Shown here: piece by piece, positions 8,159 through 16,732 of the stretch
How positions within the stretch are numbered: position 1 is the first letter of the stretch
Layout: each line of letters opens with the position of its first letter
Assembly (NCBI GenBank): GCA_011799875.1
Contig: CM022302.1
Location: 377,737,380-377,801,379, forward strand
Length of the DNA stretch: 64,000 nucleotides
Origin: Thinopyrum elongatum
Lineage: Eukaryota > Streptophyta > Magnoliopsida > Poales > Poaceae
Direction of reading: 5' to 3'
Program-made: the position numbers and the translations under genes
Notes under the pieces: generated by a model
What the model saw: only the letters and a program-made list of their open reading frames with translations
The model's database searches: none
What the model was told of the DNA's origin: nothing

Positions 8159-8863
8159 TTAATCGCGGAGTCCTAACTGCTTCTTCATCACGTCCACGAC
8201 CTTCATCTCCTCGCTCGTCTCCTCTGCCATCTTCTTCATTCTGTCCATGACGCGGGATTTCTCGACGCGAGTGTTCATCATCTCTTCCACGGCCACATTA
8301 CGTACCTTGACAGCAGCCGGGTGCTTGATTCGGAGCTTCGCTAACTCCTCCTTCTGTTCCATGATGAGGGCGTGCAGCATCTTCACCGAGGAACTACTCT
8401 TCTCATTCAGCTTCTTCCAGCCGGCGTTCTCCTCCTTCAGTAGGTCGAGCTCGTGGCGGAGCTTCGCCTTGTCCTCCTGAAGTTGCAGGATTTCGCCGGT
8501 CGCCTTCTTACCCGAGGCAATGCTCTCCTTTAGCAACATCACCAAGCCGGCGGTCAACTCCTCCTGCTTATTGAGCTCACCGGGCATGTTGTCGAGGCTC
8601 TCCTTCAGCAGCTCCACCAAGCCATCGATCAACTCCTTCTGCTTATTGAGCTGATCGGGCATGTCGTCGAGGGATAACGACTCCAGCACCGCCAGCTCGG
8701 CATGTTTGCCTCCACGGCTAGGGCGCTCTTGGGAGCCCTCGCCTGCCCGTGAGAGATCTTTCAAGGTCTCTGCGAGGCGGCGAGCCCTCTTTTTTTCCAC
8801 GGCCTTAGTTGCCGCTCACTTGTTATGAGTAGTTCTCGACCTAGAGCTCTGCACACCGGCCAT
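8159..8863 (-). pseudogene. Coiled-coil protein gene with an in-frame stop at codon 16
   Basis: The minus-strand ATG at 8863 (GCCATGGCC) opens MAGVQSSRSRTTHNK and meets TGA at 8816-8818. The same frame then continues without interruption to the stop at 8159, giving 234 codons in all. Downstream residues are strongly charged and heptad-like (KAKLRHELDLLKEENAGWKKL), so a coiled coil is expected. Two adjacent 25-residue repeats contain LNKQKELIDGLVELLKES and LNKQEELTAGLVMLLKES. A TATA box lies 71 bp upstream. The simplest reading is a gene disabled by one nonsense change. Alternatives are stop read-through or initiation downstream, where the first in-frame start-like codon is a GTG at 8800. I recognise no named family and assign no function. 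Confidence 0.65.
8525..8672. repeat. 75-bp tandem duplication inside the coiled-coil gene
   Basis: The two units share blocks such as TTGTCGAGG, CTCCTTCAGCAGC / CTCCTTTAGCAAC and CTGCTTATTGAGC. They encode the paired LNKQ..L..LVxLLKES repeats, and the unit length is a multiple of three. Confidence 0.65.
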
Positions 8864-8933
8864 GGCAAGGACAGACGAACAAGAAAGACTTATGTGGAGG
8901 AAGGTAGAGTAATTTTCGGCTAGGTAGTTCCCC

Positions 8934-8942
8934 TTTTTATAA
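8934..8942 (-). promoter_or_regulatory. TATA box of the coiled-coil gene
   Basis: GGTTATAAAAAGGGG reads on the minus strand about 71 bp before the ATG at 8863. This predicts a leader of some 40 bp. The spacing supports 8863 as the true start and shows that this was a transcribed gene. Confidence 0.55.
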
Positions 8943-9019
8943 CCTAGTACTAGCACTAGTACTAAAACCTGCATAGTGGGAACACGTTCAGGTTTGATAC
9001 ATAGGTGTGAGCAGGTTTG

Positions 9020-9453
9020 CACTTAATTATAGCATGGTAGTACTACTTTGGAATGTGATGGGAACAAGCTAAAGATTAATTGATGGTTTTGGTTTCGAGG
9101 CCTGAAACGGCACCCGATGAGTTTCCTGGAACACAAATTTCAAGTACTACTCCTCAAATGCGGTCGCACAAGTCAGTGATGTAACTGGTCGTACATGTCA
9201 GACCAAGCCGATGTGTGTCCCTTCGGTGAGACGCAGGTCCGACCGACCGTAAGTATTACACGATGGAGACTTGTGGTTGTGTCTTCGGGTGATTGTCACG
9301 ACCAAGCATTCAAAAACTAGTGATAAATCAATTACCATCTTTTTCCAAAAGACCAAGTATTTTCACAGGAATACAATACATATAGATGGAGTGATTGTCA
9401 CGGTTGCAAACCGCCATGGCGCCGCAAGTTCACTACAGCAGCAACCGAGTAGG
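9020..9453. other. Intergenic, no gene seen
   Basis: AT-rich spacer between the two minus-strand genes. I see no recognisable promoter or repeat beyond short poly-A/T tracts. Confidence 0.4.
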
Positions 9454-9855
9454 TCACTGCATCGCTGGCGGGGAAGGAGGGCAGCTCACCTCGCCTACGA
9501 TGCATGCCCAGTGCCACCGCTGCAGCTGGCACCACGATTTAGCTTCTCCTACCACCCATTTGAACAGTTCCACCGGCTGCTCATCCCATCCAGCAGGCAT
9601 GCGCGTTCTTTCCTCCAGAGTCGACTCTGTGAATATGATCTCTACCATTAGCCCCAGCTCGAAATCAACGCGACGCTGCCAGATGCTGACATCCCTCATC
9701 ATCTCTCCCCTGAGATCGACTTGAGCCTCCGCCTTGTGCTTTGCCAGGTCCAGCTCCTTCGAACTTGTCTCCAATCGATGCGATGCTTCCTCGATCCGAT
9801 TTGCCCTTGCTACCCACCACCTGAAACGCAGCCCTGGCATGTCCTCCGGTGCCAT
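9454..9855 (-). CDS. 133-residue predicted coiled-coil protein, unknown function
   Basis: The minus-strand ATG at 9855 (CGATGGCACC) opens an uninterrupted frame. Residues about 15-55 are rich in E, K, R and A with heptad spacing (RIEEASHRLETSSKELDLAK), followed by EMMRDVSIWQRRVDFELGL and a Trp-rich end with LFKWVVGEAKSWCQLQRWHW. The composition and lack of stops suggest a real protein or a fairly recent remnant. An acceptor-like TCTAGAATCACAG lies just upstream of the ATG, so a 5' exon is possible. It shares strand and general character (Lys/Glu-rich coiled coil) with the neighbouring gene at 8159-8863, but no sequence similarity is obvious. Confidence 0.5.
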   Translation of the reverse strand: MAPEDMPGLRFRWWVARANRIEEASHRLETSSKELDLAKHKAEAQVDLRGEMMRDVSIWQRRVDFELGLMVEIIFTESTLEERTRMPAGWDEQPVELFKWVVGEAKSWCQLQRWHWACIVGEVSCPPSPPAMQ

Positions 9856-10140
9856 CGATCTGTGATTCTAGAGCAATGGATCCCCTTTGAAACACATGTG
9901 GGTTTCGCTCAAAGGCGGCAGTGCTGCGGGCCGCAGCGAGAGGGCAGCCCGCGGGATCCTAGGATCTAAGGGATTATCGATGGCGGGATCCTCCATGGCA
10001 GGATCCGGTGGGCGAGGAAAGGAGGCGAGCGTAGGCGCTAGAAGAGCCCTACAAGGCTAAGATAAAGACAATACTACTCCGCTCTGTCCATATTTAAATA
10101 CAAAGGCCACCAATAATAGCCCAGGCAAAAATTGATCATG

Positions 10141-10363
10141 CTGCCTGCGTCCTGGTTAATTGGCCCCCTTTTATTTTGTGCCAATTTTTGACAAAAAATT
10201 TAACTAAGAAGATGTTAATGCATGCCACCAAAAATTATATCATTGGAATCACATTTGAACATAGTTTTCAATGATATTACTTTTTATGACATGCATAAAT
10301 ATTATGTTACTTAAAATTATGGTAAAAAATTGGCACAAAATACGAAGGAGATCAATGGAAGTA
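10141..10363. mobile_element. Stowaway-like MITE, third copy
   Basis: CTGCCTGCGTCCTGGTTAAT at the left and the remains of a matching right end (GAGATCAATGGAAGTAG) enclose the same interior as 5309-5543 (TTAATGCATGCCACCAAAAA, TGACATGCATAAATATTATG). The ends are more eroded than in that copy. Confidence 0.75.
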
Positions 10364-10837
10364 GCAACCCATCATTTAACTACTCGCATGCACGCAGTGG
10401 AGTAGTAATGTGATTCTCAACTACTTCCTCCCTCACGTCCACTCAATTTGCATGCGCTGTATTAATTGACCATCAATTAAGTGAACGACTTTACACGCGT
10501 CAAATTATCACATGGGGTGGATCTTCGTACAAAAATGCGTCCCACCATGTACACGCGTGTGCGTGCGAGGGAATGAGTGCGTGCGTGCACATCTTCGCTT
10601 CGTGCACGTACTACCAGTGTGCGTGAGAGAGGACGAGTACATTCTTCTGGAACCAGCAGCACGTCAGTGTGATCAATCCACACAAGAAGGTCGCGACAAC
10701 GCCTCCACATGTGTCACGTGGCTTCATGGATGCCCCACACATCATTTTAATCATAATATATTAACTGAAAAAAGGGAGAGACACTGTGTAGCGTGCCATT
10801 GGAAATCTAATTTACGTGTTTTGCACATACTGGAAGT

Positions 10838-11328
10838 ACTAGTAAGGTACACGTGCATTGCACGCATGAGATTTGGCAACCAAATGATGAATAAATACCA
10901 CACTATAGCATGTAAGCTTTGAGTCATATATGCATGATGTAGACGTTTGTTTAATTCTTATAGTTCATCTCATTCAAAATCAATTAGTTTTTATAAAAAA
11001 GTTAATCTATTTTAAGATTCATGGAATTGTGCATTGTAAAGCATAAAGTAAAAACAAATAATGGCAATTCATCTAGAAAAAAAGTTTGGGCAATTATGAT
11101 ACGGAAGATTCTAGAACAAAGGAGAAGTGCTTGTGTTTTGATGTTTGTGCATTATGCTTAAGTTCAACCATGGAGTCTTCTAGATTGTACATGTGGCAGA
11201 ATCTGGTGGAATGTAGATGATATCCAACGGCCAGTAGTGCTCGGATTTGCCATCTCTGCACCGTCGGATTGGCTTCATCCAACGACTTTCTTTCAAAGTT
11301 ATTCGCACACTATATAGGGGTATAGATA
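10838..11328. repeat. Left terminal inverted repeat of the foldback element
   Basis: Pairs with 12675-13163 in inverse orientation over its whole length with few differences. For example, GTGCTCGGATTTGCCATCTC here is complementary to GAGATGGCAAATCCGAGCAC on the other side. Confidence 0.85.
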
Positions 11329-11798
11329 TAGATCTATATAGAGAGAGGTATAGATATAGACTAGTGGCACATCATCTAAAGCCTTTCTACACGCTCATTT
11401 TTTGTACAAATGTGCTCCACCGTGCACCCGCGCGTTTGTATGTGGGAACGAGTGCGTGTGTGCACCTCTTCTCTTTCGCACACATATTCCGTGTGTGTGA
11501 TTGATACTAAGATATGGTGAGGGAATACGTGTCAATGCAATTTGTGTGAAGGAGAGGCCTATATACATACATGTATGTGCATGGGGTCGGGGTGATATAC
11601 GAGAAGGGAGGGGAGGGGTCGACCGCGCGAGATATCGATAGAGACAGATAGAGGGAAGAGCTCTACGAGTGTACAAGCACTGGGATATGGGGGGCTGGAA
11701 GGTGGTGCGAGGGGCCAAGTGGAGGGAGACTGTGAAGGAGTGCACAAGTGCGAGATCGATATTTAAAGAGAGGGGGCAAGAACGTGCGCGGTTGCGCG

Positions 11799-11985
11799 CA
11801 GTGGCGGAGCCATGAAAATTAAATGAGCTAGGGGGCCAAGCATTGCTAATCCTTTATGGGGAGAGCCAATTCATCAACTTAAACCATTTTACCAACAATT
11901 GATCTACTGATCACATTCATATTAGCCTCAATATAGTGATGTTAGGGGGGGCCAGGGCCCTTGCTGCCCCCTGTCTTCACCACTG
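11799..11985. mobile_element. hAT-like MITE remnant
   Basis: The left end CAGTGGCGGAGCC matches the family seen at 63315-63528. The right end is eroded to TCTTCACCACTG. The GGGGGGGCCAGGGCCC stretch before the right end is also typical of that family. The 8-bp flanks are only partly alike, so the boundaries are approximate. Confidence 0.5.
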
Positions 11986-12674
11986 TGCACGCGTCTGAGA
12001 GATGAAGTGGAAGGCATGGATGATGAGAGGGAGATGATGGATAGATAATGTGTGTGTATTAGCTATGCAGTCCTATATAGAGAGGTAGATTGATCGATGT
12101 GTACATGGGAAAGAGGGTGAGACCTGACTAGATATATAGATCGATCGGTTTGTACGGAAAACTGGGAAAGACCTAGCTATATATATACACACATAGAGGA
12201 ACATCGATCGTTGCGCATGCATGTGAGAGATAAAGAATGCCCGAAGTGATGAAGAGGAGGAGGTGTGTTTGTGTGCATGCATGGGAGACCGACCTGAAGA
12301 AAAAGATTGTGTGTGTGCGATGGATAATGCCGAGTGGTAGTGTGTGTGCATGAATGCACGAGAGAAACTGGTACAACTATAAAGAGAAGACAACTGTGTG
12401 GGTGTAAAAGACTAGGTGAGGTCATAATCAATGTAAAGTTGAATTCAAATATTTGAATAAGAGATCATGATGTTTGAAAACCATGCATGCATGAATATAA
12501 CTAAGATATGCGTGGTGTGGTTTGGAAACGAGCATGCTATACTGTATACACATTGAACAAGAGGTCAGACTGATTTGAATTTGAGATACCGATGGCAGGC
12601 ATCGTTTGGCCACATTGTATCCATGCATTGACACACTATTCAAATTGGAGATGATGGGTGGCTTACGCATCACA

Positions 12675-13163
12675 TATCTATACCCCTATATAGTGTGCGA
12701 ATAACTTTGAAAGATGGTCGTTGGATGAAGCCAATCCGACGGTGCAGAGATGGCAAATCCGAGCACTACTGGCCGTTGGATATCATCTACATTCCACCAG
12801 ATTCTTCTACATGTACAATCTAGAAAACTCCATGGTTGAACTTAAGCATAATGCACAAACCTCAAAACAGAAGCACTTCTCCTTTGTTCTAGAATCTTCC
12901 GTATCATAATTGCCCAATTTTTTTCTAGATGAATTGCCATTATTTGTTTTTACTTTATGCTTTACAACTCACAATTCCATGAATCTTAAAATAGGTTAAC
13001 TTTTTTATAAAAACTAATTGATTTTGAATGAGATGAACTACACGAATTAAACGAACATCTACATCATGCATATATGACTCAAAGCTTACATGCTCTAGTG
13101 TGGTATTTATTCATAATTTGGTTACCAAATCTCATGCGTGCAATGCACGTGTACCTTACTAGT
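12675..13163. repeat. Right terminal inverted repeat of the foldback element
   Basis: Reverse complement of 10838-11328. It begins at the inner edge with TATCTATACCCCTATATAG and ends CACGTGTACCTTACTAGT. Confidence 0.85.
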
Positions 13164-13169
13164 CTAAAT

Positions 13170-13170
<1 letters not shown>

Positions 13171-13206
<36 letters not shown>
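13171..13206. repeat. (TG)n microsatellite
   Basis: An uninterrupted GT run of about 18 units directly outside the right end of the foldback element. Confidence 0.95.
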
Positions 13207-13207
<1 letters not shown>

Positions 13208-13700
13208 GTGCGTGTTAAACACATTGTACATAGTATCATACATGGTTTAGATTCCGAACATCTAGCTAGAGCATACATGTACTATGATTTTAATTCAAGA
13301 TAAAATGGATACATATATTTGAATTCGAGATCGTATGTACATGTAGTTCATATTTATATGGGAATTTACTACTCCTATATTCATGTCATGAGTTGTGAAG
13401 ATAATATTTAGATGGTTGTATAACTAACCCGAGTACAATCCCATTCAAACAGGGAAAATGTACTCAAATTTAGTCCATATGCTAGACAGCATGAATTGTT
13501 TTTTTATTGCTGAGGGAATTGCAAATTGATTTGGTATTGTACACGTTAAGCTTGTTGTCCCAATTTTTTTAGTTTTTTGTTGTTGTATTGGAATGGCATT
13601 TCTAGTAATATAGTAAACCAGGACATGGCTCTTTCTAGTGGGGTGCGAATTGTCTTTTTTGTTTTTTTGTGTACACGTTAAGCTTGTTCTCCCAAAATTT
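13207..13700. other. AT-rich sequence, no gene seen
   Basis: Short poly-T tracts and a repeated GTACACGTTAAGCTTGTT (near 13540 and 13671) are the only landmarks. The left end of the adjoining CACTA element may lie here, but I cannot find a CACTA terminus. Confidence 0.4.
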
Positions 13701-13905
13701 CAAACCGCGCCTTGTTAAGCCGAAATTTTAAGCTAGCATCTTTGTCTATCGTGCTGCGAAACTCCCGCCTCTTCAACCCGCGCCTTGTTACCCCAAAATT
13801 TTAAGATATCTATTTGTCTCATTGTGCTCCGAAAACTCCCTCCATCTCAACCCGCGCCTTGCTATCCCAAAATTACAACGCGCACGAAAACTCCCACCTC
13901 CTGCG
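13701..13905. repeat. About 74-bp tandem repeat, three units
   Basis: The units are headed by ACCGCGCCTTGTTAAGCC, ACCCGCGCCTTGTTACCC and ACCCGCGCCTTGCTATCC, each followed by CCAAAATT and GCGAAACTCCC / CGAAAACTCCC. They lie upstream of the first open frame of the CACTA-associated gene, so they are probably in its promoter. Confidence 0.7.
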
Positions 13906-14022
13906 AAATCCCGACACGCGAAATTCCCATGATACCCCTGAACCGAAAGAACCGCCTAGCTCAAATTGGTGGGGGTACTTTTGTAACTTACCCCACATTT
14001 CGGACAAGCGCGTCCCTAAGCC

Positions 14023-14384
14023 ATGGTTTCCCCCTCCCCTTCCCCCCCCCGCCCCCATTCGTACACCGAGGCCGCGAAAACCCGCGAAGCCCCCACACCT
14101 TCCTCCGTCCGCCACCTAGTCGAAGCCTCTTCCCCGATGACGTCGTCCACAGCAACACCTCGACGTCCCTCATCCACTGCACCGGATGAGGATCCGTCGT
14201 CGATCTTGTCGTCCCGCCAGTTCAGCCACCCTGCCCTCCACCTCCAAGGAGCTGCCCTGACGTTCGCCTCGTCTTTCGCGCCACCTCCATTCCCACAGCG
14301 CCATCTTCACCTGCACCACCGGAAGAGCAGCACCACCACCGATTCCTCGGATGAAGCTGAGGACTAATCGACACCACCAAAGAG
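14023..14384 (+). CDS. Possible first exon(s) of CACTA-borne gene, Ser/Pro-rich
   Basis: An open frame of 114 residues from ATG 14023 (MVSPSPSPPRPHSYTEAAKT) to a stop at about 14365, rich in Ser, Pro and Thr, with DSSDEAED at its end. Just beyond lies AAAGAG|GTTCTACAC, a donor-like junction that recurs at 15292 and 16291. The frame may be the N-terminal part of the gene whose later exons lie at 16.7-19.8 kb, or a free-standing relic. No domain is recognised. Confidence 0.4.
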
Positions 14385-14519
14385 GTTCTACACTTATCAC
14401 TGCATTTTCTTCTTGATTCGATCTCACGGTGCTGCCGGCGCTCGGTCCCGAGCCGCCATGGCGCGGCTCCATCTATGGCAGCATCGCCGGCCACTTCCTC
14501 CATGGTGTCGCTCCCTCGG

Positions 14520-14990
14520 CGGCGATGCCCACATCAGTCGGAGCTGCTGCTGCTGCTCCAACTCTCGCTGGCCCTGCTGCTGCTGCTTCGGCTCTCGCTC
14601 GTGATGCTGCTCTGCTCTTGCTCTCAGTCCCCTGCCTGGTCTGCTCTTGCCCTTGCTCGCGCTGCTGCTCTTGCTCTTGCTCGCGCTGCTGCTCTACTCT
14701 TGCTCGCGCTGCTGCTCTTGCTCTTGCTTGCGCTACTGCTCTACTCCTGCTCGCGCTGCTGCTGCACGAGCAGCAGATCCTGCTCTCGCTCGAGCCCCTG
14801 CAGCTGCTACCCAAGATGTTGTTACACGACCAGCTGCCCCGGCTCTCGCACGCGCTGCTGCTCCAGGCGCTGCTGCTGCTGCTACTGCTTTTCTGCTACT
14901 AGTGCGTTCAGTTTCGATAGTAAAATTCAGTTTCGGCAGCAAAATTCAGTTTCGACAGTTAAATTCAGTTTCGACAGTTAAGTTCAGAGA
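14520..14990. repeat. Low-complexity GCTGCTGCT / CTCTTGCTC and TTCAGTTTCGACAGT repeats
   Basis: 14540-14890 is built of degenerate GCTGCT and CTTGCTCGCGCTGCTGCT units. 14905-14990 then has four units of about 19 bp containing ATTCAGTTTCG. Every frame through the first part is open because of the triplet bias (poly-Leu, poly-Ala or poly-Cys), so frame openness there is not evidence of coding. Confidence 0.8.
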
Positions 14991-15099
14991 TGGGCGGCTG
15001 ATGTATTTTACATCTAGCACTTTGTGGTTATGTATTTTACATCATCTATTGGAGATGCTATTAGAATTCCACTCAGGTTAACGTTGTCTCTCTTGTCCT

Positions 15100-16291
15100 G
15101 CTTCAGCCTCGCCGTCGTACAACTCACCGGAGCTGCTCCAACGATGAAACCCTCCATCACAGCGGAGCAGTACCCTCGGCTCCATCTCTAGACGCCTAAG
15201 ATCTTCTTCCCCTCCTCCGATAGCCACATCAGCCGGAGCATCCTCACCGACCAACCCAATGATGCTGAGATCGACATGGCTTCGCCAAAGAGGTTGTACA
15301 CTTGTTGCATCGCTTTTTTACTCTACATGTTATATATACAGTCCATTGAACACGCGTAGTAACGTGAAATACGATTAGTTTCTCCTATTGTATGAAAAGC
15401 AGTGAGGTACCAGGCAACTTAGCTATCCGTGATGGACTCTCTCGAACGCCATCATTATTTATTTTTGCGAGTTTGAGCTATGCATTTGTAGATCGCCCTG
15501 GGAGTTGAGCTAGTAGGGCAGTGGCCTATGTCCAAAGTAGTAGAAGTAGCACAAAAACATTTTTGGAGTGTAGGCTTTTCCCTGTTCAAGCCTGCCTACT
15601 AGAATCGCCAGTGCTTGAAAGGAAAAGTGAAGGAAAAACATAGGAATTGGAAAGTTTCCTATGGTACTACTATCCATGCCTTAGGTTCAAAGGAATGGAG
15701 CAAAGGAAAACTGTAGGATTTGTTCCTTTAGTGTCTCCTTGAAAGAAAAACCGTAGGAATTTTAATATCCACTTGGCCTCCTTTTCAAATTCCTATTCAT
15801 GAAGCACAAGACTAAGAGATAGTAGCATAATAGCATTATAACCATACATTTTCTTGTGGTTTGACTTAATTTCACCATGCTTCTTTGCATTCTTGTGATC
15901 TTCCAATTCTTGTGAACCAAACACCCAGATTGGAAGAAATTCTGTGTTTTTAAATTCTCTGTTTTGCACGTGCATTCCTATCCTATTCCTGTGTATTTCC
16001 TATCCCTGCATTGTTAGAATCCTCCAATTCAAACAAGCCCTTACAGAATTACTTCTGTTATAGATATGTGTCAAAGAAAACCTTGTGTGGTTTGTCCCGC
16101 TCCTACTGCGCTATGGTCCACCCCAGCTCAGCTGCTCCAATGACGGAAGGGTTCACCACAGCAGGGATCCGCCCTCCAGACTGTCTTTCGCCGCCTCAGA
16201 TCTTCTTCCCCGCCGTCGGCAGTCACGACAACTGCATTACCATCATCAACTGAGCAGATGACCTTGAGGACTACACGGGTCCGCAAGAGAG
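15100..16291 (+). pseudogene. Two duplicated exon-like modules of the CACTA gene
   Basis: 15103-15292 and 16090-16291 are similar to each other. Both pass through GGAGCTGCTCCAA / TCAGCTGCTCCAA, CAGATCTTCTTCCCC-type and AAGAG|GT donor blocks. A third related end stands at 14384. They are separated by about 0.9-1.0 kb, and their frames contain stops. The repeat of splice-donor edges at regular spacing indicates tandem duplication of an exon with its intron. Confidence 0.5.
15540..16045. mobile_element. Possible Tourist-like (PIF/Harbinger) MITE
   Basis: The right side ends CCTCCAATTCAAACAAGCCC followed by TTA, a typical Tourist-type terminus read on the opposite strand. Interior motifs AAAGGAATGGA.. 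and CCTATCCTATTCCTGTG fit grass Tourist families. The left boundary is unclear. Confidence 0.4.
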
Positions 16292-16732
16292 GTCGCACTC
16301 TTTTGTGTCTGCTTACGTTATGCATTGCTTAATACGATGACATGCTACTTTATCGTCCTGTTCACCGATTAGACTCCGAGTCAGGTCCAAACTAATGCTC
16401 AAACTTGAGTTTTAAAATGGTTGTGGGGTACATATTGGGCCAGCAATCAATACTTTCTGGTTAATCTCGGGTATATACTATGAGTTTCATGCTGGGTGAA
16501 AACAAACATTAAAGGAGCCATTATCTATATTTTTTAACTGAAGATATTATCTGCCTGCTATCATTGGTTTTGGGTCTATCCACAGTTTGCTACCATCACT
16601 CTGGATTTGTGCATGCACTCTTACATAATCTCAGTATGTTTTATTCCTATGCATGTCAATTATTATACACAATGGTACTGAACATGTAGAGCAAAAGAGA
16701 CGAGCCTTGCATGGCAATAAAATTTCATGCAG

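Larger units (their letters stand above)
10838..13163. mobile_element. DNA element with about 490-bp terminal inverted repeats
   Basis: The termini are ACTAGTAAGGTACACGTGCA and its reverse complement. The arms 10838-11328 and 12675-13163 are near-identical inverted copies enclosing a 1.35 kb centre. No transposase-like frame is visible, so this is a non-autonomous foldback-type element; a MULE-like origin is possible but unproven. I could not identify a convincing target-site duplication. The centre is rich in GTGTGTGC-type and GAGAG-type simple sequence, and holds a hAT-like MITE remnant. Confidence 0.7.

Noticed and set aside
13171..13206. (TG)n run as part of the foldback element
   Set aside because: It lies outside the ACTAGT terminus and has no counterpart at the left end.
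14429..15081. Long Leu-, Ala- or Cys-rich open frames
   Set aside because: All come from the GCTGCT / CTTGCT low-complexity array, which is stop-free in several frames on both strands.
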